A stretch of 64,000 nucleotides of DNA from UBA6814 sp040753075. Its GTDB lineage: Bacteria > Desulfobacterota > Desulfovibrionia > Desulfovibrionales > Desulfovibrionaceae. The position numbers and the translations under genes are program-made. Position 1 is the stretch's first letter. Each line of letters starts with the position of its first letter. The stretch covers positions 22,042 through 86,041 of the forward strand of contig JBFMHA010000008.1 of the NCBI GenBank assembly GCA_040753075.1, read 5' to 3'. The notes beneath the pieces were generated by a model that worked only from the letters and a program-made list of their open reading frames with translations, was not told the DNA's origin and did no database searches. Below are positions 30,247-39,690 of this stretch, in pieces.

Positions 30247-30399
30247 GTTGATTGTTGAAAAAAAAATTCGCAGGCCGTTCAAAAATGGTGAGATGCAAGG
30301 AGGCGAATAAATCCAGGACGCGCAGTGTATTGCGCATACATAAGCGGTCTGGATTTTTTCGCTGACGCAGCAGATCGCCGTTTTTCAACGGCCTGCTAG
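30247..30399. repeat. Long imperfect palindromic repeat (REP/MITE-like)
   Basis: About 150 bases forming one long imperfect hairpin. GCAGGCCGTTCAAAAATGG (from about 30270) pairs with CCGTTTTTCAACGGCCTGC (from about 30378), and the centre contains the palindrome TGTATTGCGCATACA (30326-30340). The stop codon of the convergent DUF190 gene lies within its right edge. From memory, very similar sequences recur at gene ends in several deltaproteobacterial genomes; that needs a search. It may act as a bidirectional terminator. Confidence 0.75.
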
Positions 30400-30737
30400 C
30401 TCCCGCCGTTGTGCCGGTAGAACACCACCCGGACCTTTTCCCGCACCACCAGGCCTTCCTTGATGACCCCGTCCAGCCAGGCGGCGAAGGCGTCGACCTT
30501 GGCGGGCTCGTCGATGATTTCGACCACGACGGGCAGATCCTCTGACAGGCGCAGGATTCGCGAGGTGTGGACCCGGCTGTTGGCGCCGAAGCCGCACCGG
30601 CCGCGCAGCGCCGTGGCCCCGGCCAGGCCCTGGCGGCGGGCCTCCTCCACCAGCACCTCGTACAGGGGCCGGCCGTCGCGCTCGTCGCTCTCGCCGATGT
30701 AGACGCTCAGGCGCTCCGCGTCGCGGGGCAGCTCCAT
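30396..30737 (-). CDS. DUF190 family protein
   Basis: A 113-residue protein starting MELPRDAERLSVYIGESDER. It includes EVLVEEARRQGLAGATALRG and the later VVEIIDEPAKVDAFAAWLD, which is the DUF190 pattern with a ferredoxin-like, PII-related fold. The ATG has AGGAGG five bases upstream. It follows the fluoride channel gene on the same strand (11 bases apart). DUF190 is often found next to or fused with CrcB, suggesting a regulatory role. The TAG stop comes from the edge of the palindromic repeat. Confidence 0.9.
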   Translation of the reverse strand: MELPRDAERLSVYIGESDERDGRPLYEVLVEEARRQGLAGATALRGRCGFGANSRVHTSRILRLSEDLPVVVEIIDEPAKVDAFAAWLDGVIKEGLVVREKVRVVFYRHNGGS

Positions 30738-30748
30738 GGAGTCCTCCT

Positions 30749-31123
30749 TCAGACCGCTTTGGCCAGGGCCATGCCCAGGACCAGGGCGGCCAGTCCCAGG
30801 AAGTTCTGCCCGGCCAGGTAGGCCAGCCCCCATATCCACTGGCCCTGGCGCAGGAGTTCCGCGCCCTCGTACATGTAGGTGGAGAAGGTGGTGAACGCTC
30901 CCATGAAGCCCACCAGCACCGCGGCCTGCACCTGGGGCCCCGCGGCCAGCCGGGCGTCGAACAGGCCCCAGAGCAGGCCGAAGGCCAGGCAGCCGGCCAC
31001 GTTGACCACGAAGGTTCCCAGGGGGAATCCCCCGGCGTAGAGCCGGTGCACCAGCCCGGCCAGGCCGTAGCGGGAGAGGGCTCCCAGCCCGCCGGCCAGG
31101 CCCAGCCACAAGAGCTTCTCCAC
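30749..31123 (-). CDS. crcB: Fluoride ion channel CrcB/FluC
   Basis: A 124-residue inner-membrane protein with four hydrophobic segments. GGLGALSRYGLAG, GTFVVNVAGCLAFGLLWG and GFMGAFTTFSTYMYE are the Fluc signatures; the FTTFST segment lines the pore. It works as a dual-topology dimer that exports fluoride. I place the start at the GTG at 31123, which has AGGAG eight bases upstream and matches the family N-terminus (VEKLLWLGLAGG). The frame stays open 21 codons upstream without similarity. I looked for a fluoride riboswitch upstream and see none. Confidence 0.93.
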   Translation of the reverse strand: MEKLLWLGLAGGLGALSRYGLAGLVHRLYAGGFPLGTFVVNVAGCLAFGLLWGLFDARLAAGPQVQAAVLVGFMGAFTTFSTYMYEGAELLRQGQWIWGLAYLAGQNFLGLAALVLGMALAKAV

Positions 31124-31213
31124 CTGCCGCGCTCCTTGCCGGCCAGGGCCGGAAGGTTTAGGTTCGATGCCGGCCGCCAAGCCCATCCCGCAACCCCGGA
31201 ACCCGGAGAAGTC

Positions 31214-31804
31214 GTGGCCCTGGAAACCGAACTCAAGGTCCTGGACGTGGACCTGGACGCCGTGCGGCGCAGCCTACACCATGCCGGGGGGGAACTCCAG
31301 GGCCGGGTGTTCGAGGCCAACGAGGTCTTCGACGACGCGGCCGGGTCCCTGCGCTCCGGCGGCGTGCTCCTGCGCCTGCGCCGCGATCCCGGGGGCCTCC
31401 TGACCCTCAAGCTCCCGGCCTCCGGCCCGGCGGGCCTCAAGGTCCGCGAGGAGCGCGAGACCCGGGTGGCGGACCCGGACGCGGCCCGGGCCATCCTGGA
31501 GGGGCTGGGCTACCGGGTGCTCCTGCGTTACGAGAAGGTGCGCGAGACCTGGCTCCTGGCCGGCTGCCACGTCTGCCTGGATCATCTCCCCTTCGGCGAC
31601 TTCGTGGAGTTCGAGGGGCCGCCCGAGGCCATCGCCGAGGCCGTGGCCCGGCTGGGCCTGGAGGGACGCCCCACCTCGGACCGCAACTACCACGCCCTGT
31701 ATCGGGAGCACCTGGCCCGGCGCGGGCTTCCGGCCCGGGACAGCTTCGTGTTCGAGGATGCGGAGAGGAAGCGCCTGCTCTCGGACCTGGCAAACCCGAC
31801 CTGA
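31214..31804 (+). CDS. CYTH-domain protein (class IV adenylate cyclase-like)
   Basis: A 196-residue CYTH domain. The defining ExExK motif is ETELKV at residues 4-9. Alternating basic and acidic strands follow (GVLLRLRRD, LKLPASGPAGLKVREERETR, LRYEKVRETW, VCLDHLPFGDFVEFEG). It is probably a triphosphate-binding enzyme; class IV adenylate cyclase and inorganic or thiamine triphosphatase are both compatible. The start is the GTG at 31214 with GGAG five bases upstream. It is divergent from crcB and followed after 147 bases by clpS. Confidence 0.85.
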   Translation: MALETELKVLDVDLDAVRRSLHHAGGELQGRVFEANEVFDDAAGSLRSGGVLLRLRRDPGGLLTLKLPASGPAGLKVREERETRVADPDAARAILEGLGYRVLLRYEKVRETWLLAGCHVCLDHLPFGDFVEFEGPPEAIAEAVARLGLEGRPTSDRNYHALYREHLARRGLPARDSFVFEDAERKRLLSDLANPT

Positions 31805-31951
31805 ACCCTGGACAATGCCCTGCCGCGACTTACAATTCCGGTGAAGATGCGCGGCCCCTTTACCTCCCCGGGCTTTTCCCGTAGATTTTCAGGCAAGGGG
31901 CGGGGCCAGGAGCCGCCTCCCCGGAGAACCTGAGGACCCAGAGAGTACGTC

Positions 31952-32266
31952 ATGTCCGCACCGTTTGCGCGCCCGGGCGGGGCCCCGGATACGCACGTCG
32001 AGGAGGATGTTCGCGAGCCCCGCCGGTTCAAGGTGCTCCTCCACAACGACAACTACACGACCATGGAGTTCGTGGTCCGGGTGCTCATGCACGTGTTCAA
32101 CAAGAACGAGTCCGAAGCCAACGCCATCATGCTCCGGGTGCACAACAACGGCGTGGGCGTTTGCGGGGTCTATACCGCCGAGGTCGCCGAAACCAAGGTG
32201 GTGCGCGTGCAGCTTTTGGCCCGAGAGGCCGGCTACCCGCTCAAATGCACCATGGAAGAGGTCTAG
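31952..32266 (+). CDS. clpS: ATP-dependent Clp protease adaptor ClpS
   Basis: A 104-residue N-recognin that delivers proteins with Leu, Phe, Trp or Tyr at their N-terminus to ClpA. The core FKVLLHNDNYTTMEFVVRVL carries the conserved Asn-Asp of the binding pocket, and AREAGYPLKCTMEEV is the family's C-terminus. The stop codon directly abuts the clpA start. aat follows clpA, so three N-degron genes are together. Confidence 0.96.
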   Translation: MSAPFARPGGAPDTHVEEDVREPRRFKVLLHNDNYTTMEFVVRVLMHVFNKNESEANAIMLRVHNNGVGVCGVYTAEVAETKVVRVQLLAREAGYPLKCTMEEV

Positions 32267-34597
<2,331 letters not shown>

Positions 34598-34665
34598 GGT
34601 TTCGACGCCGTCCCTTGACGGCAGGATGCAACACGCCGAACGGCAAGGATAATCCAGGAAACACC

Positions 34666-34698
34666 GGGGCCGCTGCGGATCGCCGCGGCGGCCCCTTT
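34666..34698 (+). terminator. Strong hairpin between clpA and aat
   Basis: A 13-bp stem (34666-34678 with 34683-34695, one G-U pair) and 4-base loop, followed by only three T residues. It ends seven bases before the aat start codon, where no ribosome-binding site is visible. It could attenuate transcription or control aat translation. Confidence 0.6.
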
Positions 34699-34702
34699 GC
34701 GT

Positions 34703-35404
34703 ATGCCCGTCTATCTGCTGCACCCCGAACACCCCGGATTCCCGGACCCGGACCGGGCCGATCCCTGCGGCCTGGTGGCCGTGGGCGGCGACCTGACGCC
34801 CGTGCGGCTCATGCACGCCTACGCCCGGGGCATCTTCCCCTGGTACTCGGCCGGCGAGCCCATCCTGTGGTGGTCGCCTGACCCGCGCCTGGTGCTCTTC
34901 CCGGACGAGCTGCACGTGCCGCGGTCCCTGCAGCGGGTCATGAAGCGGGGGGAGTTCGAGTTCCGCACGGACACGGCCTTCAGTCAGGTCATCCGCGCCT
35001 GCGCCAAGGCCCCGCGGCCCCAGGGCCCGGGCACCTGGCTCACCCCGGAGATGATCCGGGCCTACGAGACCCTGCACCGCCTGGGCCATGCCCACAGCGT
35101 GGAGGCCTGGAAGGACGGCGACCTCGCCGGCGGCCTCTACGGCGTGGCCCTGGGCCGCGCCTTCTTCGGCGAATCCATGTTCCACCGCGCGCCCAACGCC
35201 TCCAAGGCCTGCCTGGTCACGCTGGTGGAGCTGCTCCGGGCCAAGGGCTTCACCCTCCTGGACTGCCAGCAGACCACCCCCCACATGCAACGCCTGGGGG
35301 CCAGGGAGATGCCGCGCGCCGAGTTCCTGAAACTGCTGGAAGCGGCGGTGCGGGGAGGGGAGGCGCCGGGGAGGTGGGTAGCGGAGGATGGCGAAGGCGT
35401 ATAG
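34703..35404 (+). CDS. aat: Leucyl/phenylalanyl-tRNA-protein transferase
   Basis: Adds Leu or Phe from aminoacyl-tRNA to N-terminal Lys or Arg, creating the primary N-degron read by ClpS. Visible motifs are GLVAVGGDLTPVRLMHAYAR, GIFPWYSAGEPILWWSPDPR and GVALGRAFFGESMFH. The length of 233 residues is normal. The start is the ATG at 34703; an in-frame TTG two codons upstream falls in the hairpin flank. No Shine-Dalgarno is visible and a stable hairpin lies just upstream. Confidence 0.95.
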   Translation: MPVYLLHPEHPGFPDPDRADPCGLVAVGGDLTPVRLMHAYARGIFPWYSAGEPILWWSPDPRLVLFPDELHVPRSLQRVMKRGEFEFRTDTAFSQVIRACAKAPRPQGPGTWLTPEMIRAYETLHRLGHAHSVEAWKDGDLAGGLYGVALGRAFFGESMFHRAPNASKACLVTLVELLRAKGFTLLDCQQTTPHMQRLGAREMPRAEFLKLLEAAVRGGEAPGRWVAEDGEGV

Positions 35405-35448
35405 TCTGGGCGTAGCACTGTTCGATTCTGGCAAATTCATTGCGCCGG

Positions 35449-35476
35449 TTGACGCGTGTTACCAAGCTGGTTACAC
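35449..35476 (+). promoter_or_regulatory. Putative higBA promoter and operator
   Basis: TTGACG (35449-35454) and TTACAC (35471-35476) are 16 bases apart. An inverted repeat, GTGTTACC-AAGCT-GGTTACAC (35456-35476, one mismatch), fills the spacer and -10, as expected for autorepression by HigA. The toxin ATG lies only two bases after the -10, so a leaderless message would result if this promoter is right. Confidence 0.5.
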
Positions 35477-35478
35477 AC

Positions 35479-35757
35479 ATGATCAAGAGCTTCGCCCACA
35501 AAGGCATTGAGACGTTCTATCAGACCGGGAGCGTCAGGGGAATTCAGGCCAAGCACGCCCCGCGTTTGGGACGGATTCTGGACCGGTTGGATGCGGCGGA
35601 CCAGGTGCGGGACATGGATGCGCCCGGGTATGACCTGCATCCCCTCAAGGGTGACCTGGCGGGGCACTGGTCAGTGAAGGTTTCAGGCAACTGGCGGCTG
35701 ACCTTCCGGTTCGAGGGCGGCCATGCCTACGTCGTGAACTACCTGGATTATCACTAG
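35479..35757 (+). CDS. higB: HigB-type toxin (RelE/ParE superfamily)
   Basis: A 92-residue protein, MIKSFAHKGIETFYQTGSVR, with ILDRLDAADQVRDMDAPGYD, LHPLKGDLAGHWSVKVSGNW and RLTFRFEGG. These are the signatures of the HigB/RelE-like ribosome-dependent mRNA interferases. The catalytic-region residues (His, Lys, Arg and the C-terminal YLDYH) are present, so it looks intact. The ATG at 35479 has no Shine-Dalgarno. The antitoxin gene follows after 10 bases. Confidence 0.9.
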   Translation: MIKSFAHKGIETFYQTGSVRGIQAKHAPRLGRILDRLDAADQVRDMDAPGYDLHPLKGDLAGHWSVKVSGNWRLTFRFEGGHAYVVNYLDYH

Positions 35758-35767
35758 GAGGCCGGCC

Positions 35768-36091
35768 ATGAAGCGCAAGACCCGCAAGCCCACGCACCCC
35801 GGGGCCATCATCCGGCACGACTACCTGGAGCCCCTGGACCTCACGGTCACCGCCCTGGCCGCGCACCTCGGGGTCAGCCGCAAGCATCTCTCCCAGGTGG
35901 TGAACGAGAAGGTAGGCGTCACCACCGCCCTGGCCCTCCGCCTCTCCCGCGCCTTCAACACCACCCCCGACCTCTGGCTCAACCTCCAGCGCAAGCGCGA
36001 CCTCTGGGAGGCCGAGCAGCAGAGCCCGGACTGGGAAAAGGTGGCGGTCCTGCCGGGGCTTGTGGAAGAGGGGCGGGGGCAGTCTATCTGA
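35768..36091 (+). CDS. higA: HigA-type antitoxin (HTH XRE family)
   Basis: A 107-residue antitoxin: HPGAIIRHDYLEPLDLTVTA is the characteristic N-terminus, then an HTH (LAAHLGVSRKHLSQVVNEKV) and TTPDLWLNLQRKRDLWEAEQ. It neutralises HigB and represses the operon through the upstream inverted repeat. AGGAGG lies six bases before the ATG. The C-terminal tail is Gly/Glu-rich. Toxin-first order is typical for higBA. Confidence 0.92.
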   Translation: MKRKTRKPTHPGAIIRHDYLEPLDLTVTALAAHLGVSRKHLSQVVNEKVGVTTALALRLSRAFNTTPDLWLNLQRKRDLWEAEQQSPDWEKVAVLPGLVEEGRGQSI

Positions 36092-36137
36092 TTTCAACTT
36101 TTCTTCGTCTCGCTTCTGCGGTACAGGGTAACCCATC

Positions 36138-36341
36138 ATGCCCGAAGCCGTCACCTTCACCCAAGCCCGCCGGAATTGGACCGCCCTTCTGGACCGCGTT
36201 GTGGACGACCACAACCCCCTCATCATCACCCGCCACAAGGCCAAGCCGGTGGTGGTGATGGCGTTGGAGGATTGTAGGGCAATTCAAGAGAGGTTGAAAA
36301 AACCTATACGATATATTTGTGGGGATAGTATGGGGCGCTAA
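36138..36341 (+). pseudogene. Phd/YefM-type antitoxin, probably truncated at its 3' end
   Basis: The first 50 residues (MPEAVTFTQARRNWTALLDR, then HNPLIITRHKAKPVVVMALE) are a normal YefM/Phd DNA-binding fold. After residue 50 (DCRAIQERLKKP), at about base 36288, the expected C-terminal toxin-binding segment is missing. Base composition drops from G+C-rich to A+T-rich at the same point, and the frame ends after a short unrelated tail. No YoeB or Doc toxin follows. I infer that foreign DNA replaced the 3' end. Confidence 0.7.
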
Positions 36342-36359
36342 CGAGGTGAGGGCAGCATA

Positions 36360-36884
36360 ATGAAGCGTAAAAAAAATACCATTAAATATCGTAACATCTT
36401 ATCAAGGCTGACTGGATTCTCTACGCCACTGTTCGGTGTACAATGGAATCCATCGGAACCAGAACGGGAAATCGTTCGCCGTCTTCTCACATTCCTTGAA
36501 GACCGGCGCGTACTATATGTTCCAAGGAATTTGGAGGTTGAGAGCGAAGTTGAACATTCAGTTTTGCAGATACGTGAGGAATTGACAAAGACATTACAAT
36601 ATCTTTCGGAGAATTCAAATGCTTCTGGCTCAGTAAGAGCAATGCGGACAGCCTGCCGTAAATTTCTGACAGAACCATATCCTGTTTTTCCGAACACGCC
36701 AAGGAGGGGGGAGCGAGATTGGGGGCCTTGGATGCATCGAGGAGAATTTTCTGACGGCTTTTTTGTCGCACTCGGGGAGTTAAGAAGCGTTTTCGGTATC
36801 CACATCGCAACGCTTTCAGTTAGTTATGGTATAGACTTAGAAGAAGACATTGCCTCGATCCTTCCAGCGCAAGGGGAGGATTGA
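36360..36884 (+). CDS. AT-rich gene of unknown function
   Basis: A 174-residue soluble protein with clearly lower G+C and A/T-ending codons, unlike all neighbours. Recognisable segments are LTGFSTPLFGVQWNPSEPER, LLTFLEDRRVLYVPRN, AMRTACRKFLTEPYPVF and FFVALGELRSVFGIHIATLS. From memory this matches a family of short bacterial proteins of unknown function, possibly DUF6650; I am not certain of the name. A GAGG lies 17 bases before the ATG. It is flanked by a 3'-truncated antitoxin and a 5'-truncated HTH gene, so it was probably brought in by transfer. A defence or immunity role is possible but unsupported. Confidence 0.7.
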   Translation: MKRKKNTIKYRNILSRLTGFSTPLFGVQWNPSEPEREIVRRLLTFLEDRRVLYVPRNLEVESEVEHSVLQIREELTKTLQYLSENSNASGSVRAMRTACRKFLTEPYPVFPNTPRRGERDWGPWMHRGEFSDGFFVALGELRSVFGIHIATLSVSYGIDLEEDIASILPAQGED

Positions 36885-36891
36885 CTCTCTA

Positions 36892-37020
36892 TCACTCCCT
36901 CAACTGCTCCCACTCCACCCTCATCGCCTCTGCAATCCTCTTGAGCGTCACCACCCGCGGCCTTGTGCCCTTGGCTTCCATTTGGGCGTAGGCGGGGCGG
37001 GTGACGCTGAGGCGGCGGGT
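36892..37020 (-). pseudogene. 5'-truncated XRE-type HTH gene
   Basis: On the minus strand a frame reads RRLSVTRPAYAQMEAKGTRP, then RVVTLKRIAEAMRVEWEQLR and a stop at 36892. This is the second half of an XRE helix-turn-helix, as in HTH antitoxins (VTRPAYAQMEAKGTRPR matches the recognition helix region). The first helices and any start codon are missing. The upstream side runs straight into the end of the next gene. It forms the far edge of the disrupted toxin-antitoxin patch. Confidence 0.7.
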
Positions 37021-37021
37021 G

Positions 37022-37501
37022 TTACCCCTCGTCCACCAGCGGCTTGTGTCTCGCCAAGTCATAAAACCCGTGCACCGGGAACGGTAAGGGGTAGTTCGGG
37101 ACCTGGTCGAAGCGGATGAAGCCCACGGTCTTGCCTTCGGGGATGTCGGAGAGGGGGCGCAGGCCGAGGGGGATGGGGAATTCGAGGGTCTGGCCGGTGA
37201 GGGCGCTCACCCGGTCGCCGTAGCGTTCCTTGAGGTAGTCCACCACCTGGTTGCGCTCGTCCGCGGTGAAGGCCTCCAGGAGCAGGCGGCGGCTGCCCTC
37301 GGCGTCGTCGCGGCCGGGCTCCACCGGCTCGCCCAGGAGCCGCTCCCAGGGCCAGGCCTCGGCCTCGGCCGGGTCCACCGCCGGCCGGAACAGGTGGACC
37401 TCCACGTCGCGGCGGCCCTTGAAGCTCAGGATGACCATGGTGAGCACATAGGCCCGGGACACGGGCGGCTGCTGGGCCGGGGCGAGGATGTCGACGCGCA
37501 T
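37022..37501 (-). CDS. Conserved-looking protein of unknown function
   Basis: A 159-residue soluble protein with normal high-G+C codon use. It begins MRVDILAPAQQPPVSRAYVL and includes FTADERNQVVDYLKERYGDR and GKTVGFIRFDQVPNYPLPFP. The ATG at 37501 has AAGGAG six bases upstream. I do not recognise a domain; there is no membrane segment, signal peptide or cysteine motif. It is divergent from uvrB and borders the truncated HTH gene downstream. Confidence 0.75.
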   Translation of the reverse strand: MRVDILAPAQQPPVSRAYVLTMVILSFKGRRDVEVHLFRPAVDPAEAEAWPWERLLGEPVEPGRDDAEGSRRLLLEAFTADERNQVVDYLKERYGDRVSALTGQTLEFPIPLGLRPLSDIPEGKTVGFIRFDQVPNYPLPFPVHGFYDLARHKPLVDEG

Positions 37502-37680
37502 TGCGGGCTCCTTGACGGGAGGCCGCTGCCTCCCGGGATGGTTTGGGTCCTGGTCGCGCACAGTGCGACGCGCAACCTGCGTCCTTCTTACGAAATCTGC
37601 GCGGGCCTGTGAAGCCTCCCGTGCAGCAGGCTGTTTTCCGGCCTTTACGCCCGCTGCCGGCGCGGGTACAAGCCGGGGGC

Positions 37681-39690
37681 ATGAGCCAACCCTTCCAACT
37701 CGTGAGCCCCTATGCGCCCACCGGCGACCAGCCCGAGGCCATCGCCGCCATCGCGGCCAACCTGGAGCAGGGCGTGCGCGACCAGGTGCTGCTGGGCGTC
37801 ACCGGCTCGGGCAAGACCTTCACCATGGCCTGCGTGGCCGCGGCCGTGAACCGGCCCACCCTGGTCCTGGCCCACAACAAGACCCTGGCCGCCCAGCTCT
37901 ACAACGAGTTCCGCCAGCTCTTCCCGCACAACGCGGTGGAATACTTCGTCTCGTACTACGACTACTACCAGCCCGAGGCCTACCTGCCGCACTCGGACCT
38001 CTACATCGAGAAGGACTCGTCCATCAACGACGAGATCGAGAAGCTGCGCCACTCCGCGACCCACGCCCTGCTGACCCGGCGGGACGTGCTCATCGTGGCC
38101 TCGGTGTCCTGCATCTACGGCCTGGGCTCGCCGGAGTACTACGCCAAGATGGTCCTGCCCGTGGAGGCCGGCCAGCGCCTGGCCATGGACGCCTTCGCCC
38201 GCCGCCTGGTGGAGATCCACTACGAGCGCAACGACTACGACTTCCACCGCGGCGCGTTCCGGGTGCGCGGGGACGCGCTGGAGATCATCCCGGCCTACCG
38301 CGAGAACCGCGCCCTGCGCCTTTCCTTCTTCGGCGACGAGCTGGAGTCCATCCAGGAGACCGACCCCCTCACCGGGGAGGTCCTGGGCGAACTGGCCAAG
38401 ACCGTGATCTTCCCGGCCAGCCACTACGTGTCCGACCGGGAGAACCTGGCCCGGGCCATGGCCGACATCCGGACCGAGCTGGGCGAACGGCTCCGCCAAT
38501 TCCGGGACGGCAACCAGCTGGTCGAGGCCCAGCGCCTGGAGCAGCGCACCCAGCTCGACCTGGAGATGGTCGAGGAGCTGGGCTACTGCAACGGCATCGA
38601 GAACTACTCGCGCCACCTGGACGGCCGCGCCGCGGGCCAGCCGCCGGCCACGCTCCTGGACTATTTCCCCGAGGACTTCGTGCTCTTCGTGGACGAGTCC
38701 CACGTGACCCTGCCCCAGGTGCGGGGCATGTTCAACGGCGACCGCTCCCGCAAGCAGACCCTGGTGGACTACGGGTTCCGTCTGCCCTCGGCCCTGGACA
38801 ACCGGCCGCTCAACTTCGACGAGTTCCTGGAGCACGTCAACCAGGTGGTCTACGTCTCGGCCACGCCGGGCCAGTGGGAGTTGGAGCGCAGCCAGGGCCT
38901 GCTGGCCGAGCAGATCATCCGGCCCACCGGCCTGGTGGACCCCCGGGTGGAGGTGCGGCCCGTGGCCGGCCAGATGGACGACCTGCTGGGCGAGTGCCGC
39001 AAGGCCATGGAGCAGGGCGGCCGGGTGCTGGTGACCACCCTGACCAAGCGCATGGCCGAGGACCTCACCGAGTTCGCGCAAAACCGCGGGTTGAATGCGC
39101 GCTACCTGCACTCGGACATCGACACCCTGGAGCGGGTGGCCATCATCCAGGCCCTGCGCGCCGGGGAGTTCGACGTGCTGGTGGGCATCAACCTGCTGCG
39201 CGAGGGCCTGGACATCCCGGAGGTGTCCCTGGTGGCCATCCTGGACGCGGACAAGGAGGGCTTCCTGCGCTCCGCCCAGTCCCTGGTCCAGACCTTCGGC
39301 CGGGCCGCGCGCAACGTGCTGGGCCGGGTGCTGCTCTACGCCGACAACGTGACCCCCTCCATGCGCGCGGCCATGGACGAAACCTCCCGCCGCCGGGCCC
39401 GGCAGGAGGAGTACAACATCCGGCACGGCATAACCCCCGAGACAATCCGGAAGAAATTGGATAACGTACTCGAGGCCGGGGCCGGGAATGACCGGCGGGA
39501 AGGCCTGGCCGAGGCGGCGGAGGACTCCGCGCGCTACGGCCGGGACCCCCGGAAGCTGGCCGCGGAGATCAAGCTGATGGAGAGGGAGATGCGGGCCCTG
39601 GCCAAGGACCTGGAGTTCGAGCGGGCAGCGGCCCTGCGCGACCGGATCTCGGCGCTGCGCGAGGTGTTGCGCGCCGCGGAGGGAGCATAG
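37681..39690 (+). CDS. uvrB: Excinuclease ABC subunit B
   Basis: DNA-damage recognition helicase-like subunit of nucleotide excision repair. Walker A is LLGVTGSGKTFTMA, the beta-hairpin region has YYDYYQPEAYLP, later helicase motifs include LFVDESHVTLPQVRG and VGINLLREGLDIPE, and the C-terminal UvrC-binding domain has EIKLMEREMRALAKDLEFER. At 669 residues it is full length. I start at ATG 37681 (MSQPFQLVSPYAPTGDQ). First gene of a five-gene plus-strand run that also contains ligA. Confidence 0.97.
   Translation: MSQPFQLVSPYAPTGDQPEAIAAIAANLEQGVRDQVLLGVTGSGKTFTMACVAAAVNRPTLVLAHNKTLAAQLYNEFRQLFPHNAVEYFVSYYDYYQPEAYLPHSDLYIEKDSSINDEIEKLRHSATHALLTRRDVLIVASVSCIYGLGSPEYYAKMVLPVEAGQRLAMDAFARRLVEIHYERNDYDFHRGAFRVRGDALEIIPAYRENRALRLSFFGDELESIQETDPLTGEVLGELAKTVIFPASHYVSDRENLARAMADIRTELGERLRQFRDGNQLVEAQRLEQRTQLDLEMVEELGYCNGIENYSRHLDGRAAGQPPATLLDYFPEDFVLFVDESHVTLPQVRGMFNGDRSRKQTLVDYGFRLPSALDNRPLNFDEFLEHVNQVVYVSATPGQWELERSQGLLAEQIIRPTGLVDPRVEVRPVAGQMDDLLGECRKAMEQGGRVLVTTLTKRMAEDLTEFAQNRGLNARYLHSDIDTLERVAIIQALRAGEFDVLVGINLLREGLDIPEVSLVAILDADKEGFLRSAQSLVQTFGRAARNVLGRVLLYADNVTPSMRAAMDETSRRRARQEEYNIRHGITPETIRKKLDNVLEAGAGNDRREGLAEAAEDSARYGRDPRKLAAEIKLMEREMRALAKDLEFERAAALRDRISALREVLRAAEGA

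Noticed and set aside
31124..31213. Fluoride riboswitch before crcB
   Set aside because: The short 90-base divergent region lacks the conserved fluoride aptamer pattern, and the GTG start has an ordinary ribosome site.
30385..31494. A long minus-strand frame covering the fluC/DUF190 genes
   Set aside because: It is out of frame with the recognisable CrcB protein, and its translation is Arg/Ser/Trp-rich with no domain.
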